A stretch of DNA of 13,274 bases from Treponema sp. (lineage in GTDB: Bacteria > Spirochaetota > Spirochaetia > Treponematales > Breznakiellaceae). The stretch lies in contig JAIWNU010000095.1 in the NCBI GenBank assembly GCA_020216655.1, positions 1-13,274 of the forward strand, written 5' to 3'. The notes under the pieces were generated by a model. It saw only the letters and a program-made list of their open reading frames with translations, had not been told where the DNA came from and did not search any database. A program made the position numbers and the translations under genes. Position 1 is the first letter of the stretch. Every line of letters starts with the position of its first letter. Positions 1-6,867 of the stretch are shown here, piece after piece.

Positions 1-1109
1 TCATGTTACTGTTGCTGTATTCATTGCCAGCTATCGTTGCCATGGCTGCTCCCTTTGCATCTCTCGTTGGAATTCTTATGGCCGTGGGGCGCCTTTCTTC
101 AGACAATGAGGTATTGGTGCTACTTTCGTCCGGTTTTTCTTATAAAATGATATATTTGCCAATCATTGTTTTGGGGATACTGATTTCATTAGTATCTTTT
201 GTAGCCAATGATATTTTGCTTCCTATGGGAACTCTTGAATTCGGTAAACTATATCGAAAGATTCTGATAGCCAGTCCTGCCCTTGAGCTTGAATCCAACA
301 CAGTCAAGCGGTATAAGGATACTATGATAATAACCGGCCAGGCTTCCGGTAAGGCTATAGATAATGTCATTATTGTAGATAGAACGGGTGACGGAGAACG
401 AAGAATCATAAGCGCCAAACATACGGAGCTTTTGTCTGATAAGGATCAAACGGTGCTGTCTATCAATTTGTACGACGCCTTTATGCAAACCTTTAAGGAT
501 AGTAACCGTCTGGATTACGACTATGCCCGTTCAAAGGTGCTGCAATATTCAATTTCGCAGTCCAATATAAGCCAGGTGTTTGGAACCCTGGGTCCACGGG
601 AAATGAGTTCAGCCGATGTCTGGAAGGAAATACGAAAAAAACAAAATGCGGTGGATATGAGGATTGATGCAAAAAGACAAGCCCTTTTTGAACAGGCATT
701 AAAGCTGGAAAGTACGCTGCGACTGTATTCTGGTTATCCCTTTGATCAAAATAGGGCTACCCAGCAGCTTTCCGGACTTGGCAATGAGGTAAAAAGCTTA
801 CGGGATATCGCAGAAGACCGGAATCTCAAAATGTATAAGCTGGAATTTTATAAAAAGTTTTCAATTCCTTTTGGAGCCCTGTCATTTGTATTTCTTGCGA
901 TTCCCCTGGGGCTTTTTGCACGGAAAAGCGGCCAAACCGTTGGATTCGGTTTCGGTTTGTTCATTGCGGTATTGTATTGGGCCCTTCTCATTGGAGGCCA
1001 AACGATAGGCAGCCGCTTGGGGTATTCTCCCTTTTGGGCCATGTGGCTCCCAAACATTATGGCAATAACGATTGGCGGCCTGTTGGGCCTGGAGCGTATA
1101 CGGCGATGA
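1..1109 (+). CDS. lptF: LptF-like Lpt transporter permease (YjgP/YjgQ family), 5' end truncated
   Basis: Inner-membrane permease of the LptB2FG type, which extracts a lipid from the inner membrane and passes it to a periplasmic bridge. The frame is open to the window edge; the first visible ATG is at base 3. The family's first membrane helix is missing, so the true start lies upstream. Numbering from that Met, residues 1-27 and 50-68 are hydrophobic helices around the family-typical stretch GRLSSDNEVLVLLSSG (29-44). Residues about 95-205 are the periplasmic beta-jellyroll. The C-terminal membrane helices begin near EFYKKFSIPFGALSFVFLAIPL (281-302), resembling the family's E-x-H-x-R-x-x-x-P segment. 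A charged, probably helical stretch at 206-280 is longer than I expect for LptF. The stop overlaps the lptG start (ATGA). The F rather than G assignment rests on gene order and on the partner looking more like LptG. Confidence 0.8.
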   Translation, partial: MLLLLYSLPAIVAMAAPFASLVGILMAVGRLSSDNEVLVLLSSGFSYKMIYLPIIVLGILISLVSFVANDILLPMGTLEFGKLYRKILIASPALELESNTVKRYKDTMIITGQASGKAIDNVIIVDRTGDGERRIISAKHTELLSDKDQTVLSINLYDAFMQTFKDSNRLDYDYARSKVLQYSISQSNISQVFGTLGPREMSSADVWKEIRKKQNAVDMRIDAKRQALFEQALKLESTLRLYSGYPFDQNRATQQLSGLGNEVKSLRDIAEDRNLKMYKLEFYKKFSIPFGALSFVFLAIPLGLFARKSGQTVGFGFGLFIAVLYWALLIGGQTIGSRLGYSPFWAMWLPNIMAITIGGLLGLERIRR

Positions 1110-2170
1110 TTCTCCATCGATACATTATGCGGCAGGTTATACCTCTTTTTTTTGCAGCCCTTTTTTTCTTTGTGTTACTGTTGTCTCTCATCGACCTTTT
1201 TGCCAATCTCTGGAAGTATCTGTCTTATGAAACCTCAATCGCTTCGATAGGAATGGTTGTGCTTTTATATATTCCAAAATGTATTTCTTATGCGCTGCCG
1301 ATTTCCCTTTTGTTTTCCATAGCCTATGCATTCGGAGACCTATATTCAAAAAACGAACTGGTTATCATTTTTACTTCCGGAATACCCCTTTGGAATGCAG
1401 CTATTCCGGTATTAATCTTGGGAGTCTTTCTCTCCATTGCATCATTCTTTTTTGAAGATTCCATAGTTTTGCCTACCTTAAAAGCAAAAAAAGCCCTTTC
1501 TCGAACCTTATTGCACCAGCAGGCCAGTGCAAGCAATTCGGATGTGGTGTTTAAAACCGACGAAGGTCGACTTTTATATATTGTTGACTTTTATAATGAT
1601 GATGAAAAGAGCCTGAATGGACTTACTATTATTGAACGAAATGCGGAAGGTGAGCTCCTGCGTCTTATCCGATCCAGAAAAGCTTTGTGGAATGGCAGCG
1701 AATGGACCCTGGAAAATCCGCTTATGTACCATTGGGATGGAGACATTTTTACCGCCTCTGTATTGCCAGAAGAGATGCATTTTATAGAAAAACCTGAAAC
1801 GTTCCGCCGTAGTTCTCTTGACATAGAAGAACTGCCTGCTTCTCAAGCTCGCCTGTATATTTTGGATTTAGAGCGGGCAGGGCTGCCCTTTTCTGCTGCT
1901 CTCACCGATTTGTACAAACGGTATGCCTTTGCGGTTACTCCTTTGGTAGTTATTCTTCTCTCCCTATCTCTAGGGGGATATTTTAAGAAAAATGTACTTT
2001 TAATGAGTCTTCTTTCGAGTCTTATCTCTGCGGTCATTTATTATGTTGCCCAAATGATAGCCACCATGCTTGCAAAACTTTCCTATATTCCTCCCATGGC
2101 TGGCGCCTGGGCTCCGGTTTTTATTTTCTTGTTAGCGGGAATAATCATGATACGGTTTGCACGAACCTAA
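1106..2170 (+). CDS. lptG: LptG-like Lpt transporter permease (YjgP/YjgQ family)
   Basis: Second permease subunit of the Lpt-type exporter, expected to dimerise with the preceding protein around an LptB ATPase dimer. I chose the ATG at 1106 (354 aa) because MILHRYIMRQVIPLFF matches the usual family N-terminus and gives a four-base overlap with lptF. The frame is open upstream, but that sequence has no family character. Membrane helices lie at about 12-34, 50-77 and 98-116, the periplasmic domain at about 120-250, and helices at about 274-292, 298-322 and 333-350. The C-terminal IPPMAGAWAP (328-337) matches the LPP-x-LAAW-x-P element typical of LptG. Length is normal for the family (about 350-370). 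No strong Shine-Dalgarno is at the best distance, so translational coupling to lptF is likely. Family assignment is firm; the lipid carried is not known. Confidence 0.85.
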   Translation: MILHRYIMRQVIPLFFAALFFFVLLLSLIDLFANLWKYLSYETSIASIGMVVLLYIPKCISYALPISLLFSIAYAFGDLYSKNELVIIFTSGIPLWNAAIPVLILGVFLSIASFFFEDSIVLPTLKAKKALSRTLLHQQASASNSDVVFKTDEGRLLYIVDFYNDDEKSLNGLTIIERNAEGELLRLIRSRKALWNGSEWTLENPLMYHWDGDIFTASVLPEEMHFIEKPETFRRSSLDIEELPASQARLYILDLERAGLPFSAALTDLYKRYAFAVTPLVVILLSLSLGGYFKKNVLLMSLLSSLISAVIYYVAQMIATMLAKLSYIPPMAGAWAPVFIFLLAGIIMIRFART

Positions 2171-2187
2171 TAAAAAGGATTTTATAG

Positions 2188-3342
2188 ATGGATAATTCGA
2201 TTTTTACCTTGTTACATCAAGATTCATCAAGCAGCAAAGCTCGGACTGGCATAATGCAGCTTCCCCATGGTTCTGTAGAAACACCTGTATTTATGCCTGT
2301 AGGAACCAATGGAACTGTAAAAGCGATTACGGTGGAGGATCTCCATGAGATTGGTTTCCAAATTATTTTATCTAATACCTATCATCTCTATCTCAGACCC
2401 GGACCAGATGTGATAGGCGCTGCCGGCGGCCTGCACCGGTTTATGAACTGGGATAAAAACATACTCACCGATTCGGGTGGATTCCAAGTTTTTTCACTTG
2501 CTCCGTTTAGGAAAATCACCGAGGCAGGCGCTAAATTTCGCTCCCATATTGATGGCTCCTATCATCTTTTAAGTCCCGAACGGGTTGTTGAAATTCAGAG
2601 CATCCTTGCCAGTGATATACAAATGCAGCTCGATGTCTGTACCAGCTGGGGAACCGAATATAAAGAAGCCGAAAAGGCCCTTAAAATTACTGATAACTGG
2701 CTTAAACGGGCTAAGATGACCTGGGAGTCTATTACCAGCGAAGGTGTTTATCAAGGGAAATTATTTGCCATCGTCCAGGGTAATTTTTATAAAGATCTAA
2801 GGGAGCGAAGTGCTGAATCGGTTATCACCGCCAATACGCCTGGTATTGCCATCGGCGGGCTTTCTGTAGGAGAGCCCTTTGATGTATTTGCTGAATACCT
2901 CGCCTTTACGACAGCTCTCCTGCCCCAAAATAAGCCCCGCTATGTAATGGGAATCGGGACCCCTGAGTTTATCCTTGAGGCTATAGGTGAGGGAATTGAT
3001 ATGTTTGATTGTGTATTCCCCACACGAACAGCCCGCAATGGTCTTATGTTTACAAAAAACGGTCCTATTACTATTAAAAAAGAAAAATATGAGTATGATT
3101 TTAACCCCATAGATCCGGAATGCACTTGTAAAGTGTGCCACAACTATAGTCGTTCCTATATGAGGCATTTATATCGAACAGGTGAGATACTTTCATCAAT
3201 TTTGGCCTCTTATCATAATTTGTATTTTCTTCATGATTTGGTTAAAAAGGCCCGGCAGGCAATTAATGAGGATAGGTACGATCAATTTAAAAAAGAATTT
3301 TTATCTTCCTACCTGCAGGGAAAGGAAGGCGGATCAAAATGA
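2188..3342 (+). CDS. tgt: tRNA-guanine transglycosylase (queuine/preQ1 tRNA-ribosyltransferase)
   Basis: Cytoplasmic enzyme that exchanges guanine at position 34 of GUN-anticodon tRNAs (Asp, Asn, His, Tyr) for preQ1 in the queuosine pathway. Length of 384 aa is normal. All key residues of the bacterial enzyme are visible: D95 in DSGGFQ (95-100, general acid/base), D149 and C151 in LDVC (substrate pocket), GGLSVGE (223-229), and the nucleophile D274 in DMFDCVFPTR (271-280). The zinc site is C312, C314, C317 and H343, with the same spacing as the Zymomonas enzyme (31 residues from first Cys to His). An AAGGA ribosome-binding site near 2176-2180 is 7-8 bases before the ATG. It is 17 bases after lptG and its TGA overlaps the next ATG, placing it mid-operon. 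It appears intact and functional. Confidence 0.97.
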   Translation: MDNSIFTLLHQDSSSSKARTGIMQLPHGSVETPVFMPVGTNGTVKAITVEDLHEIGFQIILSNTYHLYLRPGPDVIGAAGGLHRFMNWDKNILTDSGGFQVFSLAPFRKITEAGAKFRSHIDGSYHLLSPERVVEIQSILASDIQMQLDVCTSWGTEYKEAEKALKITDNWLKRAKMTWESITSEGVYQGKLFAIVQGNFYKDLRERSAESVITANTPGIAIGGLSVGEPFDVFAEYLAFTTALLPQNKPRYVMGIGTPEFILEAIGEGIDMFDCVFPTRTARNGLMFTKNGPITIKKEKYEYDFNPIDPECTCKVCHNYSRSYMRHLYRTGEILSSILASYHNLYFLHDLVKKARQAINEDRYDQFKKEFLSSYLQGKEGGSK

Positions 3343-4700
3343 TGCAGAAAATAGGTGTATTTTTATTATTATGTCTACTCCCCGATTTCTTTCTTTATTC
3401 AGAAACAGGAGAAAAAACGCTGGAAGAAAAACAGCGGGATATCATACGCTATGGGACAGAAACAGAAATTGCAAATCTTATTGCAACCCTTAAAAACGAA
3501 AAAGCAACATATCTCAACGATGAACTAGCCCAAATTGCGAAGCATACAAAAAATGTAAAAATTATTACTGGAGTCTTTGCTTTTTTTACTGAACAAAACA
3601 GGACCGGCCTAGAATCAAAGGCCATTGAATTAATTCAAAATAGGTATGATGAACAAAAAGAAGCGGTACGAAGTGCCATAGAGTATGTCGGTGCAGTAAA
3701 AGCAAAGGACTCTATAAAATATTTGCAGGATATATTAAATACGGATGATAAAAGTTTTCTTAATTCAGCGATCAGAGCTTTAGGTAAAATAATTGGTTCC
3801 CTTCCTGCGGATGAAAAGAAAGACATCGCCGATTATTTAATTAATTATTATAAAACCAAAGAACCAGTCGATGATGATAAAAATGCGATAATTTTTGCAT
3901 TGGGAGAAAGTGGTCTCGACGACACTATCGATTTTATAGCTGATATTGCCACAAATCCCGACGAACGGCCATTCCGTAAAATGACAGCCCTGGAAGCCCT
4001 AGGAAAAATTAAGGACCAAAAGGGGCTCAACGCAATTTTTAAGGGAAGTCAAGATTCGGACCCCAATGTGAGAGCCAGCGCTATTGCTGCTTTGGGGCCA
4101 TTCTCTGGAGAAAAGGTAGACGAGACAATTATTGGTGCCTTCCGCGATTCTTTTTACAAAACACGGCTTGCGGCAGCAAAAGCCGCTGGAGAGCGAAAAT
4201 TGGCTGCTGCGGTGCCATACTTACGATTTCGTGCCGCTAATGATGAGGTTGTTGCGGTAAAAGAAGCTTCGGTTAGAGCTCTCGGACAGATTGAAAATAC
4301 CGAGGCGGTTGCAGCTCTGCTCGACCTGTTTCGCCAAAAAAATATTCAGGATCAAATAAAAATTATTGCTGCTGAAATGCTGCTTACCCATGATGCAGAA
4401 AAATATGGTCAAGAAATAATAAAAAGCTATCAGGACGCGAAACAGCAGAAACAAAAAGTTCTCCAGGCTGGTCTTGCTAAAGTTTTGTCAGATGCTAAGG
4501 CTCACAGTCTCAAAAATCTTGCACGAGATTTGCTTGGATCAACCGATATTGTTGAGCTATCTTATGGGCTCCAATTGGCAAAAAATAATAATTTTACTGA
4601 TCTCGCCGACATGATAAAACCGTTGCGGGATGAAAAAAAATATGGTTCCCTCGCTCGCCGAGCGAGGGAAACCTTGGAGAGTTTTGGTATTCGAGATTAG
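3339..4700 (+). CDS. Exported HEAT-repeat protein
   Basis: Predicted periplasmic or envelope scaffold protein of 453 aa; partner unknown. Two adjacent ATGs (3339 and 3342) can start it; the first overlaps the tgt stop. Residues 1-21 look like a signal peptide (QK then a Leu-rich core, possible cleavage after Y20-S21). The rest is almost entirely alpha-helical with degenerate HEAT/PBS-lyase-type repeats, clearest at about 109-134, 139-152, 212-236, 243-254 and 305-332, each with the A-x-x-ALG signature (IRALGK, LEALGK, IAALGP, VRALGQ). HEAT proteins are protein-binding superhelices and no catalytic residues are seen. The gene ends tail-to-tail with the vWA gene; the two stop codons overlap. 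Its last 20 or so codons also contain a GC-rich hairpin that looks like the opposing gene's terminator. HEAT call is firm; location is inferred. Confidence 0.85.
   Translation: MMQKIGVFLLLCLLPDFFLYSETGEKTLEEKQRDIIRYGTETEIANLIATLKNEKATYLNDELAQIAKHTKNVKIITGVFAFFTEQNRTGLESKAIELIQNRYDEQKEAVRSAIEYVGAVKAKDSIKYLQDILNTDDKSFLNSAIRALGKIIGSLPADEKKDIADYLINYYKTKEPVDDDKNAIIFALGESGLDDTIDFIADIATNPDERPFRKMTALEALGKIKDQKGLNAIFKGSQDSDPNVRASAIAALGPFSGEKVDETIIGAFRDSFYKTRLAAAKAAGERKLAAAVPYLRFRAANDEVVAVKEASVRALGQIENTEAVAALLDLFRQKNIQDQIKIIAAEMLLTHDAEKYGQEIIKSYQDAKQQKQKVLQAGLAKVLSDAKAHSLKNLARDLLGSTDIVELSYGLQLAKNNNFTDLADMIKPLRDEKKYGSLARRARETLESFGIRD
4633..4670 (-). terminator. Intrinsic terminator of the vWA operon, embedded in the convergent HEAT gene
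   Basis: Bases 4646-4657 (TTCCCTCGCTCG) and 4659-4670 (CGAGCGAGGGAA) form a perfect 12-bp inverted repeat with one central base; in RNA the innermost pairs would open to give a normal loop. Read on the minus strand, the hairpin is followed by CCATA and then eight T (plus-strand A run 4633-4640), a plausible Rho-independent terminator. The five bases between stem and T run are slightly long. On the plus strand no comparable T run follows, so it should act mainly on the minus-strand transcript. It lies 27 bases beyond the vWA stop codon. Confidence 0.7.
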
Positions 4701-6775
4701 TTAGTAGCAGACTGATCCTTGCCGGTTCCGGATACTTCGATGGATCTCAAGAAATTGTTAAGGGTATCTAAGGGGTTCTGATACTTTTCAAACCGTATAT
4801 AAAGGTCATATCCCTTAGCAGACCTGAGGTGAATGGTTTTTCCGACACAATTGTAAATCGGTTCGGCCCCGGTGTCGGGGAAGAATTCGCTCTTTCTGGG
4901 AATTAAGGTCAATTCTTCTCCGTCAAAATGGACATCCGCGATGCGGTGCGGTATGGGAACCAAGAAAATCAGGAAGTCTGAATTGTGACCCCCTAAGGTA
5001 AGCCTATGCCCTGCCTTCATGAGATGCACGTTGCGCTTACCAATAGCCGTATTTTGGTCCTGAACGAAAAGGGAAAGCATAATTCGGCCATTGGCCCGCC
5101 GTACGGAAATGGTAGGCTCAATAGCAAGCGACGGTTTTGTGATAGCCGTTGGGCCCGTATCTTCCTGTAAAACCGACAAGGCTCCAGAGAAAGAAGGCAT
5201 TTTGACTGGGGCTTTGTCTTTCTTTTTATTCTCAGGCTGCGTGATCTCTAAGCCGCCTTGAACTGAAGACGCAACATTCTGCTGGCTTGCAGGGGCGGCT
5301 GGACCTTTCTGAAGGGGAAGGGCTGGCCCCTTGTTTTTCTCCTCTGCTTTCTTACGGGCAAACTCGGCCATAAGGTCCACCGTACTGGTATCTTTTGTGG
5401 GCACTGGCTGGGCCTGTTGCTCTTTTTCTTTGAAAGGAACGGGCCTGGTAACCTTGTTTGATTCTTCCCTTGTTGTTTGTATTGCTTCAGCCATTGCATA
5501 GCTGGGATTTTTCTGCAGCCTTCTTAATACAATAATAATAAGGACCGCAAAGGCTGCGGCAAGCAGGATGCCTCCAATGAGAAGCACAATCGGAAGAAGA
5601 CTCAACAGCATGCTCGACATGGTATCGCTTACCACATCGGCTCTGACTGGGGCACTTGGTGGATTGATACGGATAGAGCCGGCAAACTGGGGTTCGATCC
5701 TGAGCGTTGTTGCGCCGTTTTGATATGTTTCAGGAAGCCCAATGTACAGATCCAGAACTGAGTCAGAACGAGGAGGTATTTCTTTAAAAGATTTCTTTCT
5801 CATCCGGTCAGTCCCTTCGACTAAAACCGCCTGAGTCTCTAGATATACCGGATTTGGCGATGGATTTTTCACCTTAAGTGGTAATGTAAAATTGCGGTGT
5901 ACCTTGCCAACTGAAGGAGGAAACTCTACAGAAATAGCCCCAATGGTTGTGCTGATAATCTCTGAGCCCTGTTCGGGATGTAATTCCGTTACAGGAATAT
6001 TTAACTCCTGAGCTACCACGGATGATACATCTTGAGCCCCAGTTTCCTGTTTTGTAGAGCCCGTCGATTCACCTGCTTTTGTTTCGCTTGGCGTAGCGCC
6101 TTGTTGACCTGCGGCGTTTGTATTGGCCGTACTGCTGCTGCTCGGAGCGGTAGTGCCCGCAGAGGGTTGAGTCGCGAGAGCGGTGCTGCTTGCTGTTTTT
6201 CCGGAGGGAACTGCACGGACCGTGGTGGCTCTAAAACTTAAATCCTGTGGAACCCGAATGTAATGAAAGGTCCAACCGTTGCCTTTTAGTTTTGCCACCG
6301 CATCCCGAATTGCCGTATCGAGGGTTTCACCGGATCCGAGCTTATTCGGACTTGTTGGTGAGGGATTGTGATCTCCGTCGGTAATAAAAATAACCGTTTT
6401 TGCTCTATTTTCCGGCAATTCTGTAAGGTATCGAGAGGTATATTGCAGGGCCGCTATAATATCAGAGTATTTATCTAGGGGATATAACAACAAAAGTCGG
6501 CCCATAATGGTTTCTATGTCGCCGATATTTTCTATTTTGCGGGATATTTCTATTTTTGCAGAAGAAGAAAAGGATATCAGATGAAAACTGTCCCCATATC
6601 TGAGAAAATCCTTGAGCAGGGGTCCAATCACAAAATCTGAAACCTGCTGACTGTGCGCATACATACTCGAAGATGTATCCAGCACAACCACAAGATCTAT
6701 AGATTTCTGTTCGTATGAAAAAGAGAAGCCACTCAGGAGGGTCAACAATAAGGAAATCAAAACGTGTTTTCTCAT
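4697..6775 (-). CDS. vWA-domain membrane protein with possible cytoplasmic FHA-like tail
   Basis: 692-aa envelope protein of unknown role. Visible order: signal peptide (1-20, cleavage near F19-S20), vWA domain (about 25-190), a Ser/Thr/Ala/Gly/Gln-rich linker (190-250), a beta-rich Ig-like region (about 260-385), one membrane helix (389-417) followed by RRLQK, a Pro/Lys/Gln-rich disordered stretch (about 425-545), and a C-terminal beta domain (about 555-665). The metal site looks intact: D33-x-S35-x-S37, S104 where Thr is usual (YSDIIAAL), and D133 in FITDGD. With a cleaved signal peptide, the vWA part is periplasmic and the tail cytoplasmic. The tail, with LGGHNSD (594-600) and a later HRIADVHF (610-617), resembles a degenerate FHA fold, but the call is tentative. 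The start has AGGAAG six bases upstream. It is the last gene of the minus-strand operon. Confidence 0.88.
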   Translation of the reverse strand: MRKHVLISLLLTLLSGFSFSYEQKSIDLVVVLDTSSSMYAHSQQVSDFVIGPLLKDFLRYGDSFHLISFSSSAKIEISRKIENIGDIETIMGRLLLLYPLDKYSDIIAALQYTSRYLTELPENRAKTVIFITDGDHNPSPTSPNKLGSGETLDTAIRDAVAKLKGNGWTFHYIRVPQDLSFRATTVRAVPSGKTASSTALATQPSAGTTAPSSSSTANTNAAGQQGATPSETKAGESTGSTKQETGAQDVSSVVAQELNIPVTELHPEQGSEIISTTIGAISVEFPPSVGKVHRNFTLPLKVKNPSPNPVYLETQAVLVEGTDRMRKKSFKEIPPRSDSVLDLYIGLPETYQNGATTLRIEPQFAGSIRINPPSAPVRADVVSDTMSSMLLSLLPIVLLIGGILLAAAFAVLIIIVLRRLQKNPSYAMAEAIQTTREESNKVTRPVPFKEKEQQAQPVPTKDTSTVDLMAEFARKKAEEKNKGPALPLQKGPAAPASQQNVASSVQGGLEITQPENKKKDKAPVKMPSFSGALSVLQEDTGPTAITKPSLAIEPTISVRRANGRIMLSLFVQDQNTAIGKRNVHLMKAGHRLTLGGHNSDFLIFLVPIPHRIADVHFDGEELTLIPRKSEFFPDTGAEPIYNCVGKTIHLRSAKGYDLYIRFEKYQNPLDTLNNFLRSIEVSGTGKDQSATN

Positions 6776-6802
6776 AGCCCGCTTCCTACTTTTTATTTTA
6801 TT

Positions 6803-6839
6803 ACCGATTTAGGAAATCTTATAAATTTCCTAAATCGGT
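6803..6839. repeat. 15-bp perfect inverted repeat between greA-like and vWA genes
   Basis: Bases 6803-6817 (ACCGATTTAGGAAAT) are exactly complementary to 6825-6839, with a 7-base loop (CTTATAA). It fills most of the 92-base gap, 28 bases before the vWA start codon. No T run follows on either strand; on the minus strand an A-rich stretch and then the ribosome-binding site follow. It is therefore not a standard terminator. It could be an operator, an RNA processing or stability stem, or a factor-dependent attenuator. The structure is certain; the function is unknown. Confidence 0.9.
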
Positions 6840-6867
6840 TAGGTATTACACCTGCACGGTAAAAAGC

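Noticed and set aside
977..1105. 43-residue N-terminal extension of the lptG frame
   Set aside because: It lies wholly within lptF in another frame, has no membrane or family character, and the ATG at 1106 matches the LptG N-terminus.
2797..3168. Minus-strand 123-codon open frame opposite tgt
   Set aside because: It lies entirely antisense to a fully conserved tgt and shows no recognisable domain.
6032..6241. Plus-strand 69-codon Cys/Arg-rich open frame opposite the vWA linker
   Set aside because: It is the reverse reading of a Ser/Ala/Thr low-complexity linker and has no ribosome-binding site or protein-like composition.
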